Source of the DNA: Flavobacterium jejuense
GTDB taxonomy: Bacteria > Bacteroidota > Bacteroidia > Flavobacteriales > Flavobacteriaceae
DNA length: 64,000 nt
Assembly: GCF_006491595.2 (NCBI RefSeq)
Contig: NZ_VEVQ02000001.1
Location: forward strand, 1 to 64,000
Reading direction: 5' to 3'
Positions within the stretch are counted from its first letter, which is position 1. Each line of letters begins with the position of its first letter. Below are positions 1 through 8,758 of the stretch, piece after piece. The notes beneath the pieces are model-generated. The model was given only the letters and a program-made list of their open reading frames with translations, made no database searches and had not been told where the DNA came from. The position numbers and the translations under genes are program-made.

Positions 1-1
1 T

Positions 2-214
2 TATCCTAACCCAGTTAAAGATATGCTTAATTTGGAGTATACTTCAGATATAACTTCTATTAGTATCTTTAATTTATTAGGTCAAGAAGTATTATCTAAA
101 GAAGTGAATTCGACTTCTGTAAAAGTTAATATGTCGCAATTAAACAGTGGTGCTTATATTGTTAATATAGCTATTGATGGAGAGCAACAAGTAATTAAAG
201 TTATTAAAGAGTAA
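2..214 (+). CDS. C-terminal end of a T9SS-exported protein (type A sorting domain), partial
   Basis: The frame is open from the left edge of the window, so the start lies outside; an internal ATG at 23 is not the real start. The visible 70 residues begin with YPNP, continue through a beta-sandwich pattern (SIFNLLGQEV, then LNSGAYIVNI) and end in VIKVIKE. This is the classic type A C-terminal domain that directs Bacteroidota proteins through the type IX secretion system and is removed at the cell surface. The cargo part, and so the function, is not visible. Confidence 0.9.
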   Translation, partial: YPNPVKDMLNLEYTSDITSISIFNLLGQEVLSKEVNSTSVKVNMSQLNSGAYIVNIAIDGEQQVIKVIKE

Positions 215-235
215 TAAAAATTTAATATATATTTT

Positions 236-267
236 AAAAGCTCCGATATATTTCGGAGCTTTTTTTA
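236..267 (+). terminator. Rho-independent terminator
   Basis: An 8-bp stem (AGCTCCGA / TCGGAGCT) around a 6-base loop is followed by a run of seven T. It starts 22 bases after the T9SS cargo gene stops. Confidence 0.85.
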
Positions 268-312
268 TTTTCTTAATTATATGTATAGATTACAATTAAT
301 ATTTTAAAAATG

Positions 313-320
313 TATCTTTG
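313..320 (+). promoter_or_regulatory. Bacteroidota -7 promoter box
   Basis: TATCTTTG matches the Bacteroidota TAnnTTTG element and lies 17 bases before the start codon of the class V aminotransferase. No clear -33 TTG is seen at the usual spacing, so this is a half-supported promoter. Confidence 0.5.
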
Positions 321-337
321 TGGTAAAATGAAATGTT

Positions 338-1825
338 ATGATAAATATTAAATCTGCTACAGCATTAGAATTGTATTTTAAAAAATTTAGAGATAATATT
401 ATAGGTATTAACCAAACTTTTTCTTCACCATATGGAGAAAAAAAAATTATTTATACAGATTGGACTGCGAGTGGTCGTTTGTATAGACCAATTGAAGAAA
501 AATTAATTAATGAGTTTGGCCCATTTGTAGCAAATACACATACAGAAACTACAATTTCTGGTACTGCTATGACTATGGCTTATCATAAAGCTAGATATAT
601 TATAAAACGACATGTAAATGCTAATAGTAATGATATTTTAATAACTGATGGTACAGGGATGACTGGTGTTGTGAATAAATTACAACGAATTCTTGGTTTT
701 AGAATAGCTGAAAATTTAAAAAATTACACTCAATTTCCTAAGGAATTAAAGCCAATTGTCTTTATTTCTCATATGGAGCATCATTCTAATCAAACTTCTT
801 GGTTGGAAACTATTGCAGATGTAGTAGTTGTTCCAGCTAATGCAGATGGATTGTTTTGTTTGGAAAATTTAAAGGGATTACTTGAAAAATATAAAGATAG
901 AAGTTTTAAGATTGCTTCTATAACATCTTGTTCAAATGTAACAGGAATAAAAACACCTTATCATGAAGTTGCTAAATTAATGCACCAAAACAATGGTGTT
1001 TGTTTTGTTGATTTTGCATGTTCTGGTCCTTATGTTGAAATTGATATGCATCCAGAAAATGATCAAGAAGCTTATTTAGATGCTATTTTCTTTTCACCAC
1101 ATAAATTTTTAGGAGGTCCTGGTACTTGTGGTGTTATGGTTTTTAATAAAAACCTATATAAGAATAATGTTCCTGATTGTCCAGGTGGTGGAACAGTGAG
1201 ATGGACTAATCCATGGGGAGATCATCAATATATTGATAATATTGAAGATAGAGAGGATGGAGGTACTCCTGGCTTTTTACAAGTTATTAAAGCTGCATTA
1301 GCTATCCAATTAAAAGAAGAAATGGGAATTCAGAATATATTAGATAGAGAGCATGAATTGACTGAAATAATTTTTAATTCTTTAGGAGAAGTAGAAAATA
1401 TTAATATTTTAGCTCCACAACATCAAGATAGATTGGGTGTGTTTTCATTTTACATTAATGATTTGCATTACAATTTAGGAGTAAAATTATTAAATGATAA
1501 ATTTGGAATACAAACTAGAGGTGGCTGTAGTTGTGCGGGTACTTATGGACATTACTTACTTCACGTAGATCAAGAAACGTCGAATTCTATTGTTTGCCAA
1601 ATTTCTGCTGGTGATCTAGAGAAAAAACCTGGATGGATAAGAATGTCAATTCATCCTACTACAACTAACGAAGAGATAGAGTATGTATGTAATAGTATTA
1701 AAGAATTAGCATTACACCATAAGGAGTTTAAAATGGATTATTTGTATCATTCAAATAGTAATGAATTTACTCATAGAAATGATTCAAAGTTAGAAGTTAA
1801 GATGGTTGAATCTTGGTTTAATTAG
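338..1825 (+). CDS. Class V aminotransferase-fold PLP enzyme (cysteine desulfurase / selenocysteine lyase-like)
   Basis: This is a 495-residue fold type I PLP enzyme. The PLP lysine is K256 in SPHKFLGGPG, preceded by the aspartate motif FVDFACSG, and a conserved RGGCSCAG loop lies near residue 390, where desulfurases carry their active-site cysteine. It is longer than IscS/NifS (about 400 residues) and belongs to the branch usually annotated as selenocysteine lyase/isopenicillin epimerase-like. The substrate cannot be told from sequence. It stands alone between a terminator and a promoter. A second, unrelated NifS-type desulfurase lies at 5000-6121, so this one is probably not the housekeeping Fe-S enzyme. 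Confidence 0.8.
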   Translation: MINIKSATALELYFKKFRDNIIGINQTFSSPYGEKKIIYTDWTASGRLYRPIEEKLINEFGPFVANTHTETTISGTAMTMAYHKARYIIKRHVNANSNDILITDGTGMTGVVNKLQRILGFRIAENLKNYTQFPKELKPIVFISHMEHHSNQTSWLETIADVVVVPANADGLFCLENLKGLLEKYKDRSFKIASITSCSNVTGIKTPYHEVAKLMHQNNGVCFVDFACSGPYVEIDMHPENDQEAYLDAIFFSPHKFLGGPGTCGVMVFNKNLYKNNVPDCPGGGTVRWTNPWGDHQYIDNIEDREDGGTPGFLQVIKAALAIQLKEEMGIQNILDREHELTEIIFNSLGEVENINILAPQHQDRLGVFSFYINDLHYNLGVKLLNDKFGIQTRGGCSCAGTYGHYLLHVDQETSNSIVCQISAGDLEKKPGWIRMSIHPTTTNEEIEYVCNSIKELALHHKEFKMDYLYHSNSNEFTHRNDSKLEVKMVESWFN

Positions 1826-1849
1826 TTTTAAAAAAAATCTATAAAGTAT

Positions 1850-1877
1850 AAAAGCCGATCTGGAGCGATCGACTTTT
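1850..1877 (+). terminator. Possible terminator hairpin
   Basis: AAAAGCCGATC and GATCGACTTTT form an 11-bp stem with one mismatch around a 6-base loop, 24 bases after the preceding stop. The flanking A and T runs would allow it to work in either direction. The 198-bp stretch after it holds no gene, only the promoter box of the next gene. Confidence 0.55.
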
Positions 1878-2054
1878 ATGTTGAACGTGTAACCACATTT
1901 CTGTGCGTTCGGGTGCAAATGTAATTTAATTTTTTAGATTTCAACCTTATTTTTTTATTTATTTTTGTAAACTAAAACTTTGAAAAAATATATGGAAAAA
2001 AAATGATTTTTAATATTACTTAGGTATTATGCTAAAAAAACTCATTTTAATTCT

Positions 2055-2062
2055 TATTTTTG
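2055..2062 (+). promoter_or_regulatory. Bacteroidota -7 promoter box
   Basis: TATTTTTG fits TAnnTTTG and sits 13 bases before the start of the serine-palmitoyltransferase-like gene. No convincing -33 element is seen. Confidence 0.45.
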
Positions 2063-2075
2063 CCAAGTTTTCAAA

Positions 2076-3347
2076 ATGAAAAATATTATGGTAAAAGATT
2101 TATTTGAAAGAATTCAAAATAATAAAGGACCTCTAGGGAAATGGGCTTCACAAGCAGAAGGATATTATGTTTTTCCTAAATTAGAAGGAGAATTAGGACC
2201 AAGAATGAAATTTCATGGGAAAGAAATTTTAAATTGGAGTTTAAATGATTATTTAGGTTTAGCAAACCATCCAGAAGTAAGAAAAGTTGATGCTGAAGCT
2301 GCTGCTCAATATGGAGCTGCGTATCCAATGGGAGCTCGTATGATGAGTGGTCATACAGATGTTCACGAACAGTTAGAAAGAGAATTAGCTACTTTCGTTA
2401 AAAAAGAAGCCGCTTATTTATTGAATTTTGGATACCAAGGAATCATGTCAGCTATTGATGCATTGGTGACTAAAAATGATATTATTGTATATGATGTAGA
2501 TGCTCATGCTTGTATTATAGATGGTGTTCGTTTGCATATGGGTAAACGTTTTACATATAAACATAATGATTTAGAAAGCATGGAGAAAAACCTTCAACGT
2601 GCAACTAAAATGGCTACGGAGACTGGTGGTGGGATATTATTTATCACTGAAGGTGTTTTTGGAATGAGAGGACAACAAGGTAAATTAAAAGAGATTATTG
2701 CTATGAAAGAAAAGTACAATTTCCGTTTGCTTGTTGATGATGCACATGGTTTTGGTACTTTGGGAAAAACGGGAGCTGGTGCGGGAGAAGAGCAAGAATG
2801 TCAAGATGGTATTGATGTGTATTTTTCTACTTTTGCTAAGTCTATGGCAAGTATTGGTGCTTTTTTAGCTGGAGATAAAGATATAATTGATTATTTAAAA
2901 TATAATTTACGCTCTCAAATGTTTGCTAAATCATTGCCGATGATTCAAACTGTAGGTGCTTTAAAGCGTTTACAATTATTAAGAGATAATCCAAGTTTAA
3001 AAGATAAACTTTGGGAGAATGTAAATGCATTGCAAAATGGATTGAAAGATAAAGGATTTAATATTGGTGATACAAATACATGTGTTACTCCTGTTTATCT
3101 TGAGGGGTCTATTCCAGAAGCAATGGTGATGGTTAATGATTTGAGAGAGAATTACAATATTTTCCTTTCTATTGTAGTTTACCCTGTTATACCAAAAGGT
3201 ATTATTTTATTAAGAATGATTCCTACTGCTTCTCATACTTTATCTGATATTGATGAAACTTTAGCTGCATTTGAGGCAATTAGAGAAAAATTAGTGAATG
3301 GAACTTATAAGAAAATCGCAGAAGCTACTACTATAGATGTATCTTAG
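2076..3347 (+). CDS. Alpha-oxoamine synthase: serine palmitoyltransferase or cysteate-fatty acyltransferase (capnine synthesis)
   Basis: This 423-residue PLP enzyme belongs to the alpha-oxoamine synthase family (SPT, KBL, BioF, HemA). It shows WSLNDYLGLANHPEV at the N-terminus, the LVDDAHGFGTLG motif that holds the PLP aspartate and histidine, and the Schiff-base lysine K255 in STFAKSMAS. The STFAKSMAS context and the lack of any bio genes nearby favour the lipid enzyme over BioF. In Flavobacteriaceae close homologues condense an acyl-CoA with serine (sphingolipids) or cysteate (sulfonolipids, capnine), and capnine supports gliding. Serine versus cysteate cannot be decided here. Translation may start at the second Met (2088). 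It is followed by a strong terminator and is monocistronic. Confidence 0.8.
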   Translation: MKNIMVKDLFERIQNNKGPLGKWASQAEGYYVFPKLEGELGPRMKFHGKEILNWSLNDYLGLANHPEVRKVDAEAAAQYGAAYPMGARMMSGHTDVHEQLERELATFVKKEAAYLLNFGYQGIMSAIDALVTKNDIIVYDVDAHACIIDGVRLHMGKRFTYKHNDLESMEKNLQRATKMATETGGGILFITEGVFGMRGQQGKLKEIIAMKEKYNFRLLVDDAHGFGTLGKTGAGAGEEQECQDGIDVYFSTFAKSMASIGAFLAGDKDIIDYLKYNLRSQMFAKSLPMIQTVGALKRLQLLRDNPSLKDKLWENVNALQNGLKDKGFNIGDTNTCVTPVYLEGSIPEAMVMVNDLRENYNIFLSIVVYPVIPKGIILLRMIPTASHTLSDIDETLAAFEAIREKLVNGTYKKIAEATTIDVS

Positions 3348-3367
3348 TTTCTAAATTATATACATGC

Positions 3368-3403
3368 AAAAAAAACAGAGATTTTATAGTCTCTGTTTTT
3401 TTA
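3368..3403. terminator. Bidirectional terminator
   Basis: ACAGAGA / TCTCTGT stem flanked by an A run on the left and a T run on the right. It lies between two convergent genes and can serve both the palmitoyltransferase-like gene and the reverse-strand secreted protein. Confidence 0.85.
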
Positions 3404-3417
3404 TTATAAAAAAAATA

Positions 3418-3828
3418 TTATTTCTGTTTTTTGGATTCATCTAAAGAGGTTAAAGAACTTTCAGTTGTTATTTCGCTAGGACTTACTACATTGCCTATAA
3501 AACTTGCTGTATGGTATCCTTTTTTATCAGTATAAACGACTTGTACAGAAAAAACACCTAATGTTGTAGGTTCAACAGTTAAAATTTTTTCATTGCTATT
3601 TCCTACTATGTTTAATGTTCCAAGACTTTTTTTATTCTTACTATTTGTTAAGTTGTTATTAACTTCCCATTCATATGAATTTAACTCTTCGTAGCTATTT
3701 ATTGAAAAGGTTGAAGTTTGCCCTAGAATAATAGTAAAATAGCCTGATATTTTTCCATTATTTGACTGAGAGAAACCGGTAAAGCAATATCCAATTGCTA
3801 ATACTAATGTTAAGGTGATTTTTTTCAT
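3418..3828 (-). CDS. Small secreted protein of unknown function, paralogue of the gene at 4215-4628
   Basis: I place the start at the Met at 3828 because MKKITLTLVLAIGYCFTGFSQ is a clean signal peptide ending in FSQ; the frame is open 19 codons further upstream but that part looks like leader. The mature part, about 115 residues, is a beta-rich domain with FTIILGQTSTFSI, an EWEV strand and GYHTASFIGNV. Those features suggest an Ig- or PKD-like fold. No known family was recognised. It is closely related to the neighbouring gene, including the DNA upstream of the start, so the pair arose by tandem duplication. The C-terminus is Lys/Ser-rich and carries no T9SS sorting domain. Confidence 0.7.
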   Translation of the reverse strand: MKKITLTLVLAIGYCFTGFSQSNNGKISGYFTIILGQTSTFSINSYEELNSYEWEVNNNLTNSKNKKSLGTLNIVGNSNEKILTVEPTTLGVFSVQVVYTDKKGYHTASFIGNVVSPSEITTESSLTSLDESKKQK

Positions 3829-3882
3829 TTTCTTGGGGCTTAATGTGTTCCATTTGGTCTTGAACGTTAATATGACCTCATA

Positions 3883-3890
3883 CAAATTTA
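3883..3890 (-). promoter_or_regulatory. Reverse-strand -7 promoter box
   Basis: Read on the reverse strand this is TAAATTTG, matching TAnnTTTG, about 55 bases upstream of the signal-peptide start at 3828. The leader between them is conserved in the paralogue, which suggests it is a real 5' untranslated region. The region from here to 4135 is AT-rich with no gene seen. Confidence 0.5.
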
Positions 3891-4135
3891 ATGTGCTAGT
3901 ATAAATACACTTTTAGCTGTTTTTTCTTTTTTATAAATGTAATAATATATTTTTTAATATTTTAATTAAAATGTTAAAAAATACAGTTTAAATGTTGTTT
4001 TTTGCAGATTAAGTGTATTTTGTAGTTGTTTATATGTTAAATTAATATGTTTTTGTTTAATGTTTTTGAAGGGCTTTAAAAGGAATTAGTGTAGTTTGTA
4101 ATTTAAATTTTTAGTAAATTAAAGGTAAAATAGAT

Positions 4136-4175
4136 TTAAAAAAAACGACTCCTAATTTTTGATTAGTAAGTCGTT
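4136..4175 (-). terminator. Reverse-strand terminator
   Basis: AACGACT / AGTCGTT form a stem around an AT-rich, partly paired loop. On the reverse strand a run of eight T follows. It lies 39 bases beyond the stop of the reverse-strand gene at 4215-4628. Confidence 0.75.
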
Positions 4176-4214
4176 AGTAACAAGAAAATTTATTTATAGT
4201 TGTTTATTTGTTTG

Positions 4215-4628
4215 CTATTTCTTTTTATCCCTTACATATGTAACAGTATTTTCTTTTAAAGTAATTTCGTTTGGATTATTTACTACATTTCCCATAAAGC
4301 TTGCTGTATGGTATCCTTTTTCATCTATATATGATAAATGAATAGAAAATGTACCAACTGCTGTTGGTTCAATAAGTAGTGTTTTTTCCATATCATTACC
4401 TACGATTTTAAGTGTTCCTATTGTTTGGTTGTCTGAGGAAGAGCAATGATTGTTGATATCCCAATCATAACAATTGTCACATTGAGCATTTGGAGTTGCA
4501 GTGAAACTTGTTGTTTGCCCTAAAATAAGAGTGAAATAGCCAGTTATCGTCCCGTCATTACACTGTGAGAAACCAGTTGTGCAAAATCCAATTGTTATTA
4601 TTAATGATAGAAGAGTAAAGTTTTTCAT
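4215..4628 (-). CDS. Small secreted protein of unknown function, paralogue of the gene at 3418-3828
   Basis: This 137-residue protein begins with the signal peptide MKNFTLLSLIITIGFCTTGFSQ. The mature part repeats the pattern of its paralogue: FTLILGQTTSFT, a YDWDI strand and GYHTASFMGNVV. Unlike the paralogue it has several cysteines early in the mature part (QCDNCYDWDI, HCSSS) that may form disulfides, so the two copies have diverged. The frame is open upstream for 19 codons, but that stretch matches the untranslated leader of the other copy. Function unknown. Confidence 0.7.
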   Translation of the reverse strand: MKNFTLLSLIITIGFCTTGFSQCNDGTITGYFTLILGQTTSFTATPNAQCDNCYDWDINNHCSSSDNQTIGTLKIVGNDMEKTLLIEPTAVGTFSIHLSYIDEKGYHTASFMGNVVNNPNEITLKENTVTYVRDKKK

Positions 4629-4975
4629 TTTTTTGAGGCTTTTTTTGTTCCATTTAGTCTTGAACGTTAATACGACTACATACATTTTTTTTTGTGCTAG
4701 TATGTAAACACTTTAGTAGTTATTTTTAAATATTTTAATGAACTTAATGTAAAAGTAGGTTGTGTATTTGAAAATAGTTTACAATTTTTTTGCCGAAATT
4801 GTTAAAGTTAATTAGTGTTAAATATTTTATTTTTAAGTATTTAAAAACAAGTTTTTACTAGTTAAATGATGATTGAGATTAACATAAGTTATTGTTTTAT
4901 TCGTGAATATGTTTCAGTAAAATGTGGGTTTGTTTTAAAAAAGCTTTACCTAAGAGAAATCTCTTTTGAGTTTGT

Positions 4976-4983
4976 TATCTTTG
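4976..4983 (+). promoter_or_regulatory. Bacteroidota -7 promoter box
   Basis: TATCTTTG, 16 bases before the cysteine desulfurase start. The stretch 4629-4975 upstream is AT-rich and shows no gene; it must also hold the reverse-strand promoter of the secreted protein. Confidence 0.5.
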
Positions 4984-4999
4984 TGCTAAGATTTTTTTT

Positions 5000-6121
5000 A
5001 TGAGAAAAGTATATTTAGATAATGCTGCAACTACCCCTTTAAGAGCGGAAGTTGTAAATACAATGTCTTCTGTTTTAATGGAAAATTTTGGAAATCCTTC
5101 ATCTTCGCATAGTTTTGGTAGAAATTCGAAAAATATTTTGGAATCATCTAGAAAGAGTATTGCTAAGGAGTTAGGCGCAATGGCTTCTGAAATCATATTT
5201 ACCTCTAGTGCTACTGAAGCTACAAACTGGATTTTAAGAAGTGCAGTAAAAGATCTTGGAGTTAAGAGAATTATTACTTCGAAAATTGAGCATCATGCAA
5301 CCTTGCACACGATATTAGTTTTAGAACGAGAATATAATATTAAAGTAGATTATTTACCTGTATTGGATGATGGTGTTTTGGATATTTCATTAATAGATGA
5401 ATTATTAGATGAATCAGTTATATCGTTGGTTTCATTAATGCATGTAAATAATGAATCAGGTGAGATTTTGGATATAGCAAAAGTAGGTGAGTTTTGCTTC
5501 AAAAAAAAGGCCTATTTTCATTGTGATGCTGTGCAGGCCATTGGTAAGTTGTCTTTTAACTTACAGGAATTAGCTATTGATTTTATGGTTGGAACAGCTC
5601 ATAAATTTCATGGTCCAAAAGGTATTGGATTTGCTTATATTAAAAAAGGAACTGTTTTGCAGCCATTATTGTACGGTGGAGAACAAGAAAAAGGTTTCAG
5701 AGCAGGTACTGAGGCAGTTCATCAGATAGCTGGTATGGCAAAAGCTTTAGAGTTGTCTTATGTTCATTTAGAGGAGGAGAAAAAGTATATAACAGATTTA
5801 AAAGAATATTGTATATCTCAATTAATAAAGGTTTTTCCAGATGTGAAAATTATTGGTAAACAGGCTTTTTATAATATAATGAATGTGGTTTTACCTTTTG
5901 ATACTAGTAAAACAGCAATGCTATTATTTACTTTGGATATGAAAGGAATTGCAGTTTCAAGAGGAAGTGCCTGTCAAAGCGGTAGTAGTAAACCATCTCA
6001 TGTGTTAGCTGAATTTTTGACTTTAGAAGAGCAACAAAAACCAAACATAAGAATTTCATTTAGTCATTTGAATACTAAAGATGAAATTGACTATTTGATA
6101 GAGGTTTTGAAAACAATTTAA
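5000..6121 (+). CDS. Cysteine desulfurase, NifS/IscS family
   Basis: This 373-residue PLP enzyme takes sulfur from cysteine for Fe-S clusters and thiolation. It opens with the family signature YLDNAATTPLR. The PLP lysine is K202 in GTAHKFHGPKG and the catalytic cysteine is C325 in RGSACQSGSS, so it should be active. The loop after the cysteine is the long IscS/NifS type. It is monocistronic, with a promoter box just upstream and a terminator just downstream, and no isc or suf genes beside it. A role in a general or tRNA-thiolation pathway is inferred. Confidence 0.9.
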   Translation: MRKVYLDNAATTPLRAEVVNTMSSVLMENFGNPSSSHSFGRNSKNILESSRKSIAKELGAMASEIIFTSSATEATNWILRSAVKDLGVKRIITSKIEHHATLHTILVLEREYNIKVDYLPVLDDGVLDISLIDELLDESVISLVSLMHVNNESGEILDIAKVGEFCFKKKAYFHCDAVQAIGKLSFNLQELAIDFMVGTAHKFHGPKGIGFAYIKKGTVLQPLLYGGEQEKGFRAGTEAVHQIAGMAKALELSYVHLEEEKKYITDLKEYCISQLIKVFPDVKIIGKQAFYNIMNVVLPFDTSKTAMLLFTLDMKGIAVSRGSACQSGSSKPSHVLAEFLTLEEQQKPNIRISFSHLNTKDEIDYLIEVLKTI

Positions 6122-6134
6122 TTTGTTGGGAATA

Positions 6135-6169
6135 AAAAAGGAGATTCATTTATTTAAATCTCCTTTTTT
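6135..6169. terminator. Bidirectional terminator between convergent genes
   Basis: AAAAAAGGAGATT pairs with AATCTCCTTTTTT across a short AT loop. It sits between the desulfurase and the reverse-strand dehydrogenase and has A and T runs on the proper sides for both. Confidence 0.85.
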
Positions 6170-6175
6170 AAATTT

Positions 6176-8581
6176 TTAATATAAACTTGGATATTTTGAA
6201 GGATTACTTTCGTTCATGATTTCGTATATTTTTTCGTAAATATCTTCGGTACTAGGTTTTGAAAAATAATCTCCATCAGTACCATATGCGGTTCTGTGTG
6301 CTTGCGCTGTTAGTGTTTGCGGTTCACTATCTAAATGATAGAATCCTTTTTGAGTTTCAAGTATTTCTTGCAAGATATAGGCACTTGCTCCTCCAGGTAT
6401 ATCCTCGTCAATTACTAATAAACGATTTGTTTTGGCTAAGCTTTTTACAATATCGTGATTAATATCGAATGGTAATAAAGATTGAGTGTCTATAATTTCT
6501 ACATCAATACCTATTTCTAATAATTCTTTAGCTGCTTGTTCTATTAAACGTAAAGTAGAGCCATAAGAAACGATAGTTATGTCAGAACCTTCTTTTATGG
6601 TTTCAACCACTCCGATTGGTGTTTTGAATTCACCAATATTAGTTGGTTTTTTTTCTTTTAAACGGTATCCGTTCAAGCATTCTATTAATAGAGCAGGTTC
6701 GTCTGTTTCTAATAAAGTATTGTAAAAGCCAGCTGCTTTAGTCATGTTTCTTGGAACTAATACATGAATTCCTCTAATAGCATTAATAATCATTCCCATT
6801 GGTGAACCAGCATGCCAAATTCCTTCTAAGCGATGACCACGAGTTCTAATGATTAATGGAGCTTTTTGTTTCCCATGAGTTCTGTATTGTAGAGTCGCTA
6901 AGTCATCGCTCATTATTTGAATGGCATATAATAAATAGTCAAGATATTGAATTTCTGCAATAGGTCTTAATCCTCTCATTGCCATTCCTATTCCTTGTCC
7001 AAGAATTGTTGCTTCTCGAATTCCTGTATCAGCTACTCGAAGTTCACCGTATTTTTCTTGCATGCCTTCTAAGCCTTGGTTTACATCACCTATATTTCCA
7101 GTGTCTTCACCAAAAATTACAGTTTCAGGATGTTTAGAGAAAATATAATCAAAATTATCTCTTAAAATTAAACGAGCATCTACATCTTCATTTGAATCGT
7201 CATAAGTAGGTTTTACTTCTTTAACTGAAAAAACATTTTTATCGGATTGCGAAAATAAGTGAGAACTAAATTTTGGCTGAATTTTTTCAGTATAAGAGGT
7301 AATCCAATTTGCTAATAATGATTTTCCTTCTTCTTTTATAACCAAACGTAATACTTTTCTTGCTGTTGTAAGAATGTCTTTTCTAATAGGTTCTTTAATT
7401 GAAGTTAGATCGTTTGCTTGTTTTTCAATGAAAACTTTATTAGGACTAGATGTCGCAATATTTTGTAAAACACTTACTAGATCTTTTACTTCTCTTAATA
7501 TTGGATTATTATAAGCTGCCCAAGCAACTTTTTTTCCTTCAAGAACTTCTTTTCTTGAAAGAGTATTTATTTCATTTATTTCTTCTTCTGTTGCAATGTT
7601 ATTGCTAATCATCCAAAGTTTCATTTGTTCAATACAATCAAACTCTTTCTCCCATTCTAAACGTTCTTTACTTTTATAGCGTTCATGACTTCCTGATGTG
7701 GAATGACCTTGTGGTTGTGTTAATTCGTCAACGTGAATTAAAACAGGCACATGTTCTTCACGAGCAATTCGAGAAGCTTTTTCATATGTATCTACTAGAG
7801 TAGGGTAGTCCCAACCTTTAACCCTAAGGATTTCATAACCATTATCGTCTTCGTCTCTTTGAAAACCTTTTAATATTTCTGAAATATTCTCTTTAGTAGT
7901 TTGGTATTTTGCATGTACAGAAATTCCGTATTCATCATCCCAAACACTCATAACCATAGGAACTTGTAATACTCCAGCAGCATTTATAGTTTCAAAAAAT
8001 AATCCTTCTGATGTAGATGCATTTCCAATCGTACCCCAAGCAACTTCATTTCCTTTTATAGAGAATTGAGAATGATTTTCTAATTTTTTTACATTTCTAA
8101 ATATTTTTGAAGCCTGAGCCAAACCTAATAAACGGGGCATTTGACCAGCTGTTGGAGAAATATCAGCACTTGAATTTTTTTGCTGTGTTAGGTTTTTCCA
8201 TTCTCCGTTTTTATCTAGGCTATGTGTTGCAAAATGACCTCCCATTTGACGACCTGCACTCATCGGATCAAAATCAATATCTGTATGACCGTATAGTCCA
8301 GCAAAAAACTGTTCTATTGTCAACTCATCAATTGCCATCATGAATGTTTGGTCACGGTAATAACCTGATCTAAAATCTCCGTTTTTAAAAGCCTTAGCCA
8401 TAGCAAGCTGAGGTACTTCTTTTCCATCACCAAAAATACCAAACTTTGCTTTACCGGTAAGAACTTCTCTTCTTCCTAATAAGCTACATTCTCTACTGAT
8501 TATAGCGGTTTTGTAGTCTTTTAGGACTTCAGTTTTAAAATCTTGAAAAGATAAAGTTTCTTTTGTTACAGGATTACTCAT
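6176..8581 (-). CDS. Fused alpha/beta E1 subunit of a 2-oxoacid dehydrogenase complex
   Basis: This 801-residue thiamine-diphosphate enzyme decarboxylates a 2-oxoacid and passes the acyl group to the E2 lipoyl subunit. Residues about 1-400 are the alpha part, with the cofactor region GNASTSEGLFFETINAAG. Residues about 460-801 are the beta part, with FGEDTGNIGDVNQG and the transketolase C-terminal domain. The fusion is common in Flavobacteriia and is usually annotated as branched-chain (2-oxoisovalerate) or pyruvate-type E1; the substrate is not settled by sequence. E2 and E3 genes are not adjacent. A promoter lies upstream at 8604-8634. Confidence 0.88.
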   Translation of the reverse strand: MSNPVTKETLSFQDFKTEVLKDYKTAIISRECSLLGRREVLTGKAKFGIFGDGKEVPQLAMAKAFKNGDFRSGYYRDQTFMMAIDELTIEQFFAGLYGHTDIDFDPMSAGRQMGGHFATHSLDKNGEWKNLTQQKNSSADISPTAGQMPRLLGLAQASKIFRNVKKLENHSQFSIKGNEVAWGTIGNASTSEGLFFETINAAGVLQVPMVMSVWDDEYGISVHAKYQTTKENISEILKGFQRDEDDNGYEILRVKGWDYPTLVDTYEKASRIAREEHVPVLIHVDELTQPQGHSTSGSHERYKSKERLEWEKEFDCIEQMKLWMISNNIATEEEINEINTLSRKEVLEGKKVAWAAYNNPILREVKDLVSVLQNIATSSPNKVFIEKQANDLTSIKEPIRKDILTTARKVLRLVIKEEGKSLLANWITSYTEKIQPKFSSHLFSQSDKNVFSVKEVKPTYDDSNEDVDARLILRDNFDYIFSKHPETVIFGEDTGNIGDVNQGLEGMQEKYGELRVADTGIREATILGQGIGMAMRGLRPIAEIQYLDYLLYAIQIMSDDLATLQYRTHGKQKAPLIIRTRGHRLEGIWHAGSPMGMIINAIRGIHVLVPRNMTKAAGFYNTLLETDEPALLIECLNGYRLKEKKPTNIGEFKTPIGVVETIKEGSDITIVSYGSTLRLIEQAAKELLEIGIDVEIIDTQSLLPFDINHDIVKSLAKTNRLLVIDEDIPGGASAYILQEILETQKGFYHLDSEPQTLTAQAHRTAYGTDGDYFSKPSTEDIYEKIYEIMNESNPSKYPSLY

Positions 8582-8603
8582 ATAGCTAATTTTGAAGTTG
8601 CTA

Positions 8604-8634
8604 CAAATATAGTTAAATGGTAGTAAAAAAGCAA
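8604..8634 (-). promoter_or_regulatory. Promoter of the E1 dehydrogenase gene
   Basis: On the reverse strand TTG is followed after 20 bases by TATATTTG, the Bacteroidota TTG-N20-TAnnTTTG pattern. The -7 box is about 23 bases before the start codon. This is the best matched promoter in the left half of the window. Confidence 0.65.
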
Positions 8635-8758
8635 GAGGGTTCTTGTTGAAATATTAATAATTATTACAAATACATTGTATTTAATATAAATACTGTATTT
8701 ATTAGGGTTTTTAAAGTGGTTTTATTGATGATTATTCAAAAAACAGGCTAATAATTGC

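Noticed and set aside
4159..4341. Plus-strand 60-residue frame
   Set aside because: Runs through a reverse-strand terminator and antisense to the secreted protein gene.
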